A DNA stretch of 64,000 nucleotides, taken from the NCBI RefSeq assembly GCF_900091615.1, contig NZ_FMIA01000002.1, positions 6,369,001 to 6,433,000 of the forward strand, read 5' to 3'. This document shows positions 35,878 to 45,305 of the stretch, piece by piece (within the stretch, counting starts at the first letter, position 1; every line of letters starts with the position of its first letter). This stretch comes from Micromonospora yangpuensis (GTDB lineage Bacteria; Actinomycetota; Actinomycetes; Mycobacteriales; Micromonosporaceae). The notes under the pieces were generated by a model. That model saw only the letters and a program-made list of their open reading frames with translations. It had not been told where the DNA came from and ran no database searches. The position numbers were made by a program, and so were the translations under genes.

Positions 35878-36495
35878 TCAGGGTTGGAGGCGGCCGGACC
35901 TCCACCCGGTGCCGTCGCGGTCGAAGCGCAGCCGACGGTGCAACCGGTCCGGGCTGGACTCCCAGAACTCGACCGACTCCGGCTCAAGCAGGTAGGCCAG
36001 CCAGGCATCCGGACGGGGCAACGGCACACCCCCGTCGCCGAGCTGCCGCGCCTGCTCGCGCAACGCGTTCTCGTCGGAGAGGGGCGCGCTCTGCTGCGAC
36101 GCCACCGACATCGGGTGGGTGGCGACCGGCCGGGCCATCCACAGGGCGTCGGCCTCGTCGGCGCCCAGCGGGCCGGTCGGCCCGCTGACGACCACCTGGC
36201 GGGCCACCTCCCTCCAGTAGAGGACACCCGACGCCCAGCGGTTGGCCGCCAACTCCCGGCCCTTGCGGCTGCCGGAGTGACTGGCGAACAACAGTCCGGT
36301 GTCGCGCACGGCGAGGACCTGCACCATCCGGGTCGACGGGCGACCGTCGGCGTCGGCGGTCGCCAGCGCCAGCGCACCGGGCTCGCGGACGGCGTCCGCT
36401 CGCGCGGCGTCCAGCCAGCTCCGCAGCAGCCCCATCGGCTCGTCGGGCGGAGTGGCGAAGACATTGCCACCCAACTGCTGTGCGGACGTGCTCAC
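35878..36495 (-). CDS. phzG: PhzG FMN-dependent oxidase
   Basis: The 205-residue protein belongs to the pyridoxamine-phosphate-oxidase fold and matches PhzG: R-M-V-Q-V-L near 53, H-S-G-S-R-K-G-R-E-L near 72, W-A-S-G-V-L-Y-W-R-E near 88, and the C-terminal R-L-R-F-D-R-D. It oxidises the tricyclic intermediates to phenazine carboxylates. The GTG at 36495 overlaps the stop of the upstream gene (GTGA), giving tight coupling. Confidence 0.93.
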   Translation of the reverse strand: MSTSAQQLGGNVFATPPDEPMGLLRSWLDAARADAVREPGALALATADADGRPSTRMVQVLAVRDTGLLFASHSGSRKGRELAANRWASGVLYWREVARQVVVSGPTGPLGADEADALWMARPVATHPMSVASQQSAPLSDENALREQARQLGDGGVPLPRPDAWLAYLLEPESVEFWESSPDRLHRRLRFDRDGTGWRSGRLQP

Positions 36496-36839
36496 GACGG
36501 ATTCCGGACGGGTCCGAATGCCAGCCCACGGTCGTCGGACGGCCCGGCGTGCAGTCCTTCCACGATGGCCTCCACCTCGGTCATCATCCGTACGGTGGGC
36601 GGGTATCCGATCAGCTCGGTGGCCCGGTTCGGCGGCAGGGGCGCGGACAGGTCGGCGGTGGCGTCCCACAGCATGACCGCGCCCCAGCGGTTGGTCTCCC
36701 GGTCGGAGATCCAGAACTTCAGACGCATTCCGTGTACCCGCTCCCACGGATGCACGCCCTCCTCCCGCAGGTAGTCGCGCAGTGAGTCGATGGTCTGGGT
36801 GGATCCGGCAAGGTCCCACCAGGAGATGGCGGCCTTCAT
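36492..36839 (-). CDS. Unassigned 115-residue protein inside the phz operon
   Basis: The protein is small and soluble, with a possible dimeric alpha/beta-barrel pattern: W-W-D-L-A-G-S near 7, then R-L-K-F-W-I-S-D, then W-G-A-V-M-L-W near 52. This vaguely recalls YdhR-type monooxygenase-like proteins, but I do not assign a family. It lies 4 bases after phzE and overlaps phzG by four bases, so it is cotranslated with the core pathway and should act in it (tailoring, chaperoning or product binding). Confidence 0.75.
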   Translation of the reverse strand: MKAAISWWDLAGSTQTIDSLRDYLREEGVHPWERVHGMRLKFWISDRETNRWGAVMLWDATADLSAPLPPNRATELIGYPPTVRMMTEVEAIVEGLHAGPSDDRGLAFGPVRNPS

Positions 36840-36843
36840 GCGT

Positions 36844-38751
36844 TCATGACCCCTCGATGTGTGTCAGCGATGCCAGCAGGTCACCCAGCACGCGTTCGCC
36901 GTCCTGGGTGAGCACCGACTCCGGGTGGAACTGCACGGAGCTGAAGAGGGCTCCGCGTAGGGCGTGCACCTCACCGGTGGTGCGGTCGTGGCTGACGCGC
37001 ACCTCGCCGGCCTTGGGACTGTGGAACTGCTCCATCCGCCCGTACGCGACGAAGGAGTTGTAGAAGCCAACCCGTGCCGGGGTGCCGAACAGGTCGATCT
37101 CGCGTTGGACACCCTGGTTGGGGATGTCCCGGCGCCGCAGCGGCAGGCCGAGGTGCCGGCACAGCAGTTGGTGGCTCAGGCACACCGCCAGGAACGGGGT
37201 ACGCCGGGCGAGGAGCTGGTCGATCACCTCGGTGAGGCGGCTCATCCGTGGGTCGGCGGTGTCGCGCGGGTCACCCGGACCGGGGCCGAGGACGACGAGG
37301 TCGTGGGCGTCGAACCCGGGGCGGGTGTCGAACCGGGTCACCTGCACCGCCAGGCCGAGTGCCCCTAGCTGGTGGGCCAGCATCGCGCTGAAGGCGTCCT
37401 CGGCGTCGACGATCAGGGCTCGGCGGCCGGCCAGGGCGGGCTGCGGCCGCCTGCGGGTCTGCGCGTCGCTGAGCCAGAAGCTCGCGATCGCCGTGTTGCG
37501 GCGGTCGAGCGCCTGCCGGATCAGTGGGTGCCGGTCGAGGCGTTCGCCGACGCCCAACGCGGAGAGGACCCCGGCGGCCTTGGTGTGGGTCTCGGCGACC
37601 TCGGCGTCGGGATCGGAGTGCCGGACGAGCGTGGCACCGACGCCGACCTCGATGCTGGCGCTGTCGTCGGTCTCCGAGGGCCGGATGTCGACGGTGCGGA
37701 TCATGATGGCGGCGTCCATTGTCCGTGCGCCACCGGCGTCCCGGCCGATCAGGGCCGCGATGCCGCCGTAGTAGCCGCGGCCGTGCGGTTCGTAGCGGGC
37801 GATCACTCGGAAGGCGTTTTCCAGCGGGCTCCCCGTCACGGTCGGGGCGAACATGGTTTCCCGGAGGATGTCCCGGGGGTCCAGACTGCTGGGGCCCTCG
37901 ATGTTGTACTCGGTGTGCGCGAGCCAGGCCATCTGCCGCAGGAACGGGCCGACCACCCGGCCCCCACCGTCGCACACCCGGGCCATCATCTTGAGCTCCT
38001 CGTCGAGGACCATGTACAGCTCGTCGGTCTCCTTGCCGTCGGTGAGGAAGTCGAGGACCTCCGCCAGCACCGGCCCAGTCCTCGGGTAGCGGTAGGTGCC
38101 GCTGATCGGGGTCATCGCCGCCACGCCGCCACGCAGGCTGATGTGCCGTTCCGGGGTGGCGCCGACGAAGGTCCGGGTGCCGGTGTGCACGAGGAAGGTC
38201 CAGTAGGCGCCGGTCTCCCGGGCGAGCAGCCGGCGGAACAGGCTCAGCGCCGTGCGCGGGGAGTACCCGGTGACGGTGGTGACGTACGACCGCTTGATAA
38301 CGAAGTTCGAGCCGGCACCGGTGCTGATCTCGTTGGCGAGTACCGCACGTACCGTGTCGGCGTAGGTGTCGTCCTCCGTGTCGAAGCCGCCGTTGGTGAG
38401 GCTGATCGGCTCGTCCGGGAGGTGTTCGAACGCTTCGGCCCTGGTCATCGAGCCCTGTTCGGTCACCGACAGGGTGATCAGCGGTGACCCGTCCGCGACG
38501 GCGGTGAATCCCCGCTCGGTGATTTGCTGGTGGGGCACCAGCACCAGCGTCTCGTGTAGCGCCTCGTCGCCTGGTCCGGCCCCGTGGAGCGGGGCGTCGG
38601 GGAGTGGGACGTCGGCGAGCCGGGCGACGGCGCCGATCCGGCCGGACAGGATCTCCACTCGGTCGCCGTCCACCGACTCGGGGCGGTGCAGCAGGGCGAA
38701 TGCCTCCCGGCCGGGATCGACGAGCTGTCGGAGCAGACGGGGCGCGTTCAC
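36844..38751 (-). CDS. phzE: PhzE 2-amino-2-desoxyisochorismate synthase
   Basis: The 635-residue protein is a single-chain fusion. Its N-terminal chorismate-utilising domain (about 1-400) has F-V-I-K-R-S-Y near 148, P-I-S-G-T-Y-R near 235, and S-S-L-D-P-R near 315. Its C-terminal glutamine amidotransferase domain has nucleophile Cys in A-V-C-L-S-H-Q near 535 and F-H-P-E-S near 612. It makes ADIC from chorismate and glutamine, the committed phenazine step. Its start overlaps phzD (ATGA). Confidence 0.95.
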   Translation of the reverse strand: MNAPRLLRQLVDPGREAFALLHRPESVDGDRVEILSGRIGAVARLADVPLPDAPLHGAGPGDEALHETLVLVPHQQITERGFTAVADGSPLITLSVTEQGSMTRAEAFEHLPDEPISLTNGGFDTEDDTYADTVRAVLANEISTGAGSNFVIKRSYVTTVTGYSPRTALSLFRRLLARETGAYWTFLVHTGTRTFVGATPERHISLRGGVAAMTPISGTYRYPRTGPVLAEVLDFLTDGKETDELYMVLDEELKMMARVCDGGGRVVGPFLRQMAWLAHTEYNIEGPSSLDPRDILRETMFAPTVTGSPLENAFRVIARYEPHGRGYYGGIAALIGRDAGGARTMDAAIMIRTVDIRPSETDDSASIEVGVGATLVRHSDPDAEVAETHTKAAGVLSALGVGERLDRHPLIRQALDRRNTAIASFWLSDAQTRRRPQPALAGRRALIVDAEDAFSAMLAHQLGALGLAVQVTRFDTRPGFDAHDLVVLGPGPGDPRDTADPRMSRLTEVIDQLLARRTPFLAVCLSHQLLCRHLGLPLRRRDIPNQGVQREIDLFGTPARVGFYNSFVAYGRMEQFHSPKAGEVRVSHDRTTGEVHALRGALFSSVQFHPESVLTQDGERVLGDLLASLTHIEGS

Positions 38752-39371
38752 GGGAAGACCTCCTCCGTGGTGGTGACCACCGCGCAGCGCGCGGCCGCGT
38801 AGTCGAGCGTCAACTGGTGGTGGTCGGCGGAGAAGTCACCGATGGCGTCGGCGACGAGGAAGGGCTGGATGTCGTTGGTGAACGCGTCGAGGGCGGTGGC
38901 CAGCACCCCGACGTGCCCGTAGACCCCGCAGACGATGAGCTGGTCGCGACCCTGCCGGCGTAGTCTGGCCAGCAGGTCCGAACGGTGGAACGCGCTGTAG
39001 CGCCACTTGGTGAGAATGTGGTCCGCCGGTCCGGGCGCGAGTTCGGTGACGATCTCTCGGTCGCCGGGTTGCCCGCTCATCCCGGGACCCCAGATGTCCT
39101 TGAGCAGGCCGCGCTCCTGCTCGGTCATGCCTCCGGGCTGGGCCGTGTAGTAGGTCGGCACGCGGAGTTCGCCGCATCGCTGGCGTAACTGGACGCAGTT
39201 GCGGACCAGCGGCTCGCGTACCGACGGGGCGAACGGGCCGAGGAAGTAACGCTGCATGTCGTGGACGAGCAGCGCTGCCCGGCTGGCGTCGGGAGTCCAC
39301 TGCGCGATGCTGGCGGGCAGGTCACCCGTGGTCGGAAGCGGGTAGGCGGCGATCGGTGTCAGGCCCGGCAC
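38748..39371 (-). CDS. phzD: PhzD isochorismatase-family hydrolase
   Basis: The 207-residue protein has exactly the length of Pseudomonas PhzD. By direct count the catalytic residues occupy the same numbers: Asp38 (H-D-M-Q), Trp94 and Lys122 (L-T-K-W). It hydrolyses the vinyl ether of ADIC to DHHA. It overlaps phzC by 13 bases and phzE by 4. Confidence 0.97.
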   Translation of the reverse strand: MPGLTPIAAYPLPTTGDLPASIAQWTPDASRAALLVHDMQRYFLGPFAPSVREPLVRNCVQLRQRCGELRVPTYYTAQPGGMTEQERGLLKDIWGPGMSGQPGDREIVTELAPGPADHILTKWRYSAFHRSDLLARLRRQGRDQLIVCGVYGHVGVLATALDAFTNDIQPFLVADAIGDFSADHHQLTLDYAAARCAVVTTTEEVFP

Positions 39372-40561
39372 GATTTCTCCTCAGCCCGGTTCGTCAGGGG
39401 TATCGCCTGCCAGGCGGAGACCACGGTCTGCGCCTGGCGGAAATTGAGCCGCGGGTCGCAGAGCGAGGTGTACCGCCGGCCGGCCGGCTCGCCGCTGTGC
39501 CCGTCGTCGATGCACTCGGTCACGTCGTCGGGGGTCGTCTCGAGGTGCATGCCGCCCGCGACGCCACCTCCGGCGTGCACCGCGACCTGGAACGCGGTGA
39601 CTTCCCGGATGATGGTCGACAGGACGCGCGTCTTGCGTCCGGTGGATGTGGTCACGGTGTTGCCGTGCAGGGGATCGACCAGCCAGACCACCGGGTGCCC
39701 GGCAGCGCGTACGGCCCTCACGAGCGGCGGCAGCCGGTCAGCGGCCACGTCGGCGCCCAGCCGGGCGATCAGGGTGAGACGGCCCGGTTCCCGCAGTGGA
39801 TCGAGCCGTGCGCACAGGGCGAGCAGGTCGGCGACCGTCATCGTCGGCCCGACCTTGCACGCGACCGGGTTAACCACCTGGGCGAGCAGGGCGACGTGGG
39901 CACCGTCGAGCTGCCGGGTCCGCTCACCGATCCACGGCCAGTGGGTGGAGGTGAGTACGAGTCGGCCGGCGCGGTCACGGCGCAGCATCGGAACCTCGTA
40001 GTCGAGCAGCAGCGCCTCGTGGCTGGTCCAGACGGGCGCATCGGCGGCACGGCCGGTCCGGAGTTCGCTGATGGTCCGTCTCGCCGACCGGTATCCCACG
40101 AGCAGCCGCTGCGGGTCGGGCCGGCGTGCCAGCCGGGTCGCCGCAGGATCGTTTACCAAGTGGCCGCGGTAAACGGGCAGGTCGACGCCGTCGACCTGTT
40201 CGGTGGGCCTCGACCGTGGCTTGGCGTACTGGCCGGCGATGCGGCCCACCCGGACGACGGGTCGACCGGTGGCGGTGCTCATGGTGTTGGCGAGGGCGTC
40301 GAGCAGGGCCACCTTGCGCCTGACGTGTTCCGCGGTGCATTCCGCAGGGTCCTCCGCGCAGTCACCGGCCTGCAGTACCTGTGCGTGCCCGGCGGCGACG
40401 TCGGCGAGTGAACTCTGGAACGTGGGAAGTGACTCCGCCTCGATGAGCGGGGGGAGGCTCGCCAAGACGTCGCGGATTTGCGTGACCTGCTCCGGGTCTT
40501 CCCATTCAGGTTGCTGCTGGGCGACCTTGGCCGGTGGAACATCGAGTGAGATGGCGTTCAC
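39359..40561 (-). CDS. phzC: PhzC class II DAHP synthase
   Basis: The 400-residue protein matches plant-type (class II) DAHP synthases: Q-Q-P-E-W near 15, Q-A-G-D-C-A-E near 68, [13 protein letters not shown] near 110, K-V-G-P-T-M near 237, and E-C-I-D-D near 362. It feeds chorismate into the pathway as a dedicated isozyme. GTG 40561 has a GGGAGAG site 4 bases upstream and is preferred over the in-frame ATG at 40591, which would add ten residues. It is the first phz core gene. Confidence 0.93.
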   Translation of the reverse strand: MNAISLDVPPAKVAQQQPEWEDPEQVTQIRDVLASLPPLIEAESLPTFQSSLADVAAGHAQVLQAGDCAEDPAECTAEHVRRKVALLDALANTMSTATGRPVVRVGRIAGQYAKPRSRPTEQVDGVDLPVYRGHLVNDPAATRLARRPDPQRLLVGYRSARRTISELRTGRAADAPVWTSHEALLLDYEVPMLRRDRAGRLVLTSTHWPWIGERTRQLDGAHVALLAQVVNPVACKVGPTMTVADLLALCARLDPLREPGRLTLIARLGADVAADRLPPLVRAVRAAGHPVVWLVDPLHGNTVTTSTGRKTRVLSTIIREVTAFQVAVHAGGGVAGGMHLETTPDDVTECIDDGHSGEPAGRRYTSLCDPRLNFRQAQTVVSAWQAIPLTNRAEEKSCRA

Positions 40562-40613
40562 ACTCTCTCCCAACCTCGGACATTTCGGCATTCGCTGGTT
40601 ACTTCAGGTGTGG

Positions 40614-40648
40614 CCCGCAGTCGATTCGGCTGGTGAATCGGCTGCGGG
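40614..40648. terminator. Hairpin upstream of phzC
   Basis: Arms CCCGCAGTCGATTC and GAATCGGCTGCGGG pair with a single mismatch around a 7-base loop. It lies between the secreted NTF2-like gene and phzC on the same strand. It may terminate the first transcript or attenuate read-through into the core operon. Confidence 0.6.
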
Positions 40649-40706
40649 CTCACTTACCGACGTGCTGTGGAGTGCGTGAGAGAGACGCGGTCAGTGGATG
40701 GGCCGA

Positions 40707-41342
40707 TCAGCTGTGTGGCGGGTAGGGATTGTCCTGAATGTAGAGCCAGGTGCCGTTCACCTGCTGGCGGACGATGTCGCAGAAGTTCCCCGAGAAGCTC
40801 ACCCGGGTGCCGTCGGGCCCGTCCTGTTCCAGCGTGTAGGTGCCCATCACGGACGCCGAGCGACCAATCACCTTGTTTCCGACGCGCGTTCCGCCGGCCT
40901 CCACGATCTGGAGCGGGTTGACCTGGAGGATCGGGTCTGATTCGAACCACTCGACGTAGAACGCGCGAATCGCGGCATGGCCGCGAATGACCGATCCGTC
41001 CCAGTCGATGATGGCCGCCTCGCGCTCCTGGAGCGCGATGATCCCGTCGACGTCCTTTGCCACGATCCGCTGACCGAGGAGGTTGATCAGCTCGGCGGGG
41101 GTCTGGGCGCCGGCCTGGAGGGCGGCGGCGTTGGCGGCGGGGGCCGGTGCGGCGGTGGTGGTCGGCGCGACGAATCCGGGCACTCGGGCGTGCGCTGCGT
41201 GTCCGGCGGAATGGTTGGTGTGTGCCGTTTGGGGGCTTTTCGTATCGGTCTGGCCATAGGCGGAACTGGCCCCGAAGAGGGTGCCGGCGGCCAGCAGGAT
41301 ACCGCAGGCGACAATGGGTAGCGTGCGCTTGATTTCATGCAT
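40707..41342 (-). CDS. Secreted NTF2/SnoaL-like protein at the head of the phz operon
   Basis: The 211-residue protein has a signal peptide (H-E-I-K-R-T then a hydrophobic stretch to about residue 30), a His/Ala/Pro-rich linker of about 50 residues, and a C-terminal SnoaL-type domain (E-L-I-N-L-L near 86; A-I-R-A-F-Y-V-E-W-F near 123; W-L-Y-I-Q-D-N-P near 200). The fold is the same as that of PhzA/B, but the protein is exported. The ATG at 41342 is preceded by AGGGGGAG. It may bind the product outside the cell. Confidence 0.7.
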   Translation of the reverse strand: MHEIKRTLPIVACGILLAAGTLFGASSAYGQTDTKSPQTAHTNHSAGHAAHARVPGFVAPTTTAAPAPAANAAALQAGAQTPAELINLLGQRIVAKDVDGIIALQEREAAIIDWDGSVIRGHAAIRAFYVEWFESDPILQVNPLQIVEAGGTRVGNKVIGRSASVMGTYTLEQDGPDGTRVSFSGNFCDIVRQQVNGTWLYIQDNPYPPHS

Positions 41343-41710
41343 GACTGTCTCCCCCTAATTGGAAGTGGTTACTAGGGTTTGAGTCGCTCATCTGGCCCGT
41401 CATTTACGGGCACGCTTCATGATCCCCGGTTTGTTGTTCGGCGGTCCGATGGCATTGATACAACAGCCCGCCTCTGACCCTGTCAAGACACATTAAGCTC
41501 GGGCGGCGACAGTATTTCAACATCATGAATCGCTTGGTGGGGCGTTGTGCCACCGACTCGTGCTTACTACCAGCCAAAACGCGAATCTCCGATTCTCTCC
41601 TTCCGGAAGGATGCCCCCAAAACGCGCTGGCCGAAGTTGTGGACTACAGTTGCGGATCTTGGTCTCATGGTGGTCGCACGGCGGTTTGCGAATCCCGTCG
41701 GCGCACTTAC
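41343..41710. other. Less GC-rich non-coding stretch before the transposase remnant
   Basis: This 368-base segment is visibly richer in A and T than its surroundings and holds the promoter region of the secreted NTF2-like gene on its left. A short inverted repeat (GCCCGT/ACGGGC near 41396-41412) is present. No gene is supported. It probably includes IS-derived sequence near the right end. Confidence 0.4.
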
Positions 41711-42080
41711 CTAAACTTTGGCCGTTTTGCTGGCTTTCGGTAGTTCGATCTGGGTGATGGCTATTTCGTAGGTGACGCCGCGGGATGCGTTGTGTTCGTC
41801 GTTGGTGTTTCGTGCGGGTGCGGGTGTGTCGGTTGCGGGTATCGGCCAGGTCGATCGCGGTGCCGTCGATCGCGGTGACCAGCAGGCCGAACGCGTACGA
41901 CTCGGGGCCGAACGTCGGTGTGGACCGGGCGGCGTCGGTGAACACCTGCTCCGTCACCGCCGCCGGGAGCCTGGCCCGGGCCTTCGACACCGCCGCCGCG
42001 GTCGGTACGCCCTCGACCCGGGTGCGGGGGGTCCGTGAGATCACCCGTGCGGCCACCACCACCGGCATGAATACCGGATG
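41711..42080 (-). pseudogene. IS4-family transposase remnant
   Basis: On the minus strand, the segment near 42060-41830 encodes an IS4-type N-terminal region (V-P-T-A-A-A-V-S-K-A-R-A-R-L and T-A-I-D-G-T-A-I-D-L-A-D-T). After a frameshift, another frame encodes a plausible C-terminal tail ending at a TAG at 41711. The central catalytic domain is missing. It marks an old insertion between the two halves of the biosynthetic island. Confidence 0.65.
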
Positions 42081-42211
42081 ACGACAGCCTGGCTGGAGTT
42101 CAAATGAGAGCGATGGTCCGATTCGGACGGCGCCGCCGGTGTGTTGTCACGGCCGAGCTCCCCGCCCCTGCCACTGCCCGAGGTCCGACCGGTGCCCGGT
42201 CGACCACGCCC

Positions 42212-43471
42212 TTACGAAGTCCGCTGGTGCCCCGAGCCACTGCGCAGCGGGTGGCTCGCTACGCCGGTGCCCACGCCGGGGCGGCAGGCCGCGACCTGCC
42301 GGGGCTTGCGGGGGGCGGGGCAGGCATCGGGCGCGGTTGCCAGTTGCACCGTGCGGAACGCGTGGGCGAGCATGCACGTGGTGATCGTGTGGTGCCAGGC
42401 GGTCCAGGTGCGCACCTGGTACTGGTCGAGACCGATCAGTTCGTCGCCGGGTTGCTCCGGCTGCCCCGCGCGGTGTCGCCGCTCCGCCGCGCTGATCAGG
42501 ACGGACGCGGGTGTACGGCGGCGCGCGTGGGCCACGAAGTAGGCGACATCGTGCGGGTTGTCGACCGACCGCCGCATCATGAGCGACTGGGCGAACCCAC
42601 GGGTGGGGACCTCGCCACCGACCAGCAGGCTGCCGCCGAGTCCGACGAGCGCCCAGTCGTGCGTACGTCCGGTCGTCCGTTCGGTCCGGCGGTGCCAGTA
42701 ACTGTCGGCGATCTGACCGAGGATCTGTTCGGGGCCGGTCGTGGTGGCCGACCTGGTTGCACCGACCCTGATCAGGGGCAGCGTCGCCGGCACGGCCGCG
42801 ATGTACGGCAGGGCACGCTGCACGCACCAGTCGCGGACCTGCGGATGCTGGGCGTATCCGTCGTCGAGGCTGACCCAGCTGAACGGCACCGCCGCATCGA
42901 CTGCCTCGGCCAGCAGCTCGACGGCCTGCTCCGGCCGGGAGGCGTACGCGACGTCGGCGGGAATGCCCGCCTTCCTGCGGCGCACCGAGTCGGCGATCCA
43001 GGTGCGCGGTAGGTGCAGCCGATGCCCGACGTACGCCGTCCCGGCCGGCGCGGCGTACGCCAGCATGACCGCGACCTGGCAGTTCTCGACGCGGTTGGTG
43101 AGCGTGCAGTGCTGCGGTCCCACCCCGACGGACTTGTCGCCCCGCTTGATCACCTGGGCGTCGCGGATGACGAGCATGGCGTCCGGGTCGCCCAGGTGCT
43201 CGATCACGTACGAGCGGACCTCGGACTCCAGGGCGTCGGCGCTCCACGCGCCCCGCGACAGCAGCGCCTGCATGCGGCCCGGGTGGCTGTGCCCGGCCCG
43301 TTCGGACAAGGACCAGCAGTTCTTCTTCGGCAGGTCCGACAGCAGCCCTTCGACCAGATCGTGGAAGACGACGCGGGGCTCGGGGCGGGCGAACACGTGC
43401 CCGACACGGTCCGTCAATTGTCGCAGTTGCGACGCCCAGCCGGGGGGCAGGCCGTTGGCCACCAGGGTCAC
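42212..43471 (-). mobile_element. IS701-family transposase, probably degenerate
   Basis: The 419-residue frame matches IS701-type DDE transposases: F-A-R-P-E-P-R near 28, K-K-N-C-W-S-L-S near 46, Y-V-I-E-H-L-G-D-P near 85, V-G-P-Q-H-C near 112, E-N-C-Q-V-A-V near 125, W-V-S-L-D-D-G-Y near 180, and W-T-A-W-H-H-T-I-T near 355. Where many relatives have an acidic residue just before the last motif, this one has Q-Y-Q, and the final 40 residues are atypical. Terminal inverted repeats were not found, so it is probably inactive. Confidence 0.7.
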
Positions 43472-43533
43472 CCAATCTGCCAGCTGCCCGCGCCGGACGG
43501 ACCGGCGCGAGCAGCGAGCGTGGCGAGGTCGGT

Positions 43534-43953
43534 TCAGGCGACGGCGGTGCCCTCGAGCTCGACCAGTTGGCCGGGGATCGCCAGGCGCGTCACCCCGAGC
43601 ATCGTCGTGGTCGGCGCGACACCCGCAGCCCCCAGTCGCCCGGCGAGCACGCCATAGTGGGGGAACAGCTGGTCGACGTCGGTGGTGTAGACGTTCAATC
43701 GGATGAGGTTCGCCAGGGTCATGCCCGCTTCCTTCAGCACGGCCTCCAGGTTGTCGACGCACAGCGCGAGCTGCGCGGCCATGTCGCCGTCGTGCTCGGG
43801 CTTACCCTCCGGGCTCATCGACGTCTGTCCCGAGACGTACAGCGTCCGGGTCTGACCAGAAACGACTTCACCCTGGTTGAAGCCCATCTCGAGCGACCAG
43901 TTCACCGGGTTGACCGCGATACGCTCTGCTGCCACAGTTACTCCTTGACTCAT
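43534..43953 (-). CDS. RidA-family protein
   Basis: The 139-residue protein has the RidA/YjgF fold signatures: V-S-G-Q-T near 36, N-L-I-R-L-N-V-Y near 82 and V-E-L-E-G-T-A-V near 131. Canonical RidA deaminates reactive enamines or imines. The strict arginine region differs from RidA proper, so it is probably one of the Rid2-7 subgroups, which often sit in catabolic or biosynthetic loci. It is divergent from a WYL regulator with an inverted repeat between them. Confidence 0.85.
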   Translation of the reverse strand: MSQGVTVAAERIAVNPVNWSLEMGFNQGEVVSGQTRTLYVSGQTSMSPEGKPEHDGDMAAQLALCVDNLEAVLKEAGMTLANLIRLNVYTTDVDQLFPHYGVLAGRLGAAGVAPTTTMLGVTRLAIPGQLVELEGTAVA

Positions 43954-44027
43954 TGAGGGCGAGCTCGGTTGAGGACGCGTGCGTCACGCTGCCTGAGCAG
44001 GTGGCGTGACGCGCTTCTGCGGACGAG

Positions 44028-44057
44028 TGTCACAAGGAATCACGACACCTTGTGTCA
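44028..44057. promoter_or_regulatory. Inverted repeat, probable WYL-regulator operator
   Basis: TGTCACAAGG (44028-44037) and CCTTGTGTCA (44048-44057) form an imperfect inverted repeat (8 of 10 matching) between the divergent RidA and WYL genes. Confidence 0.5.
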
Positions 44058-44092
44058 GGTATTCCGGGGCTGTCCCTGGCTAGAGTTGTCCT

Positions 44093-45124
44093 GTGCGCGC
44101 CGATCGGCTTGTCTCGCTGATGTTGCTTCTTCGCCAGCGTGGTCAGTTGACCGTCGACACCCTGGCGCGGGAGCTCGAGGTCTCCACCCGCACGGTGCTG
44201 CGTGACGTCGAAGCGCTGTCCGCCGCCGGTGTGCCCGTCTACACCGAGCGGGGCCGCCACGGAGGCGTCGCTCTACTACCCGGCTTCCGCGCTGAGCTCA
44301 CCGGCCTCAACCACGACGAGACGCTGGCCCTGGTAACCGCTGCCTCCGCCCGGGGTGAACAGGTCTTCGGTCTCGGTGGCGCCCTCTCCTCGGCCATCCG
44401 CAAGGTCGTGAACGCGCTGCCCGACGGCCATCGGGTCACCGTCAGCGACGCGGCCCAACGGCTACTCGTGGAGCCGGAGACCGATCTGCTCTCCCGCAGG
44501 CAGGCTGCCCGAGCCGTCCCTGACAGCACCATGCTGACTGTCCGGCATGCCGTGGTCGCCGGTAATCGGCTGCGAATCCACTACGCGGCTCGTGACCAGA
44601 ACCCACTGTGGCGCACGGTCGACCCGGTGGGCCTGGTGACCGTGCGCGACCGGATGTATCTGCTCGCGACCCGCAACGGCGAAGATCGCACCTACCGGTT
44701 GTCCCGAGTGCTGGCCGCCGAGGAACTTGACGAACGGGCGCAGCGCACCGATCACATCGATCTCGACTTGCTCTGGAAGCAGCGGTGCGCGCAGTTCCTG
44801 TCCGCCGACCACATCTCCGTGTCGGTCAGGGTCGCCCCGATGTGGCGTGAGGAACTGCTGGCCAGTGCCGTGGCCGTTCGCGCCGAAGAGCCCGACACGG
44901 ACGGCTGGCTGCGCCTCAACGTCACCTTCGAGAACCTGCGGCATGCCGTCTGGGCCGTGTGGCAACTCGGCGCCGATGCGGAGGCACTCTCCCCGCCCTC
45001 CCTCCGGGCCGCTCTGGGCTGCCGGGCGGCGACGCTCGCCGACCTCTATGACAACTCCGGGGACGCCCATCGTCACGCGAGTGCTGCCCCGTCCCCGGCC
45101 GCCCCGGGTGACCGGCGAGAGTGA
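44093..45124 (+). CDS. HTH-WYL domain transcriptional regulator
   Basis: The 343-residue protein has an N-terminal DeoR-type HTH (L-T-V-D-T-L-A-R-E-L-E-V-S-T-R-T-V-L-R-D-V near 18-38), a WYL domain (about 150-220; I-H-Y-A-A-R-D near 162, Y-R-L-S-R-V near 203) and a WCX-like C-terminal extension. It probably represses or senses for the divergent RidA gene. It is the only recognisable dedicated regulator between the two island halves, so a wider role is possible. Confidence 0.88.
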   Translation: MRADRLVSLMLLLRQRGQLTVDTLARELEVSTRTVLRDVEALSAAGVPVYTERGRHGGVALLPGFRAELTGLNHDETLALVTAASARGEQVFGLGGALSSAIRKVVNALPDGHRVTVSDAAQRLLVEPETDLLSRRQAARAVPDSTMLTVRHAVVAGNRLRIHYAARDQNPLWRTVDPVGLVTVRDRMYLLATRNGEDRTYRLSRVLAAEELDERAQRTDHIDLDLLWKQRCAQFLSADHISVSVRVAPMWREELLASAVAVRAEEPDTDGWLRLNVTFENLRHAVWAVWQLGADAEALSPPSLRAALGCRAATLADLYDNSGDAHRHASAAPSPAAPGDRRE

Positions 45125-45305
45125 CGGTTTGAGAGGGCATCGAAACCGCTTCGGGATGTACGCCGTACCTGTCCACCCCGAGGGAGAAGCCGCCCATCGC
45201 CCGGAGACCCGCACTGCGGGTGTACCGCAGACTCATGGGCGCGGTTCGTCCCGACCGACCCACACCGGGCCCGCACCCGCCTCGTGCTCCGGTGCCGTCA
45301 CTGCG

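Noticed and set aside
45125..45305. A small gene between the WYL regulator and the alpha/beta hydrolase.
   Set aside because: The 181-base convergent spacer has only short frames without a credible start, ribosome site or conserved pattern.
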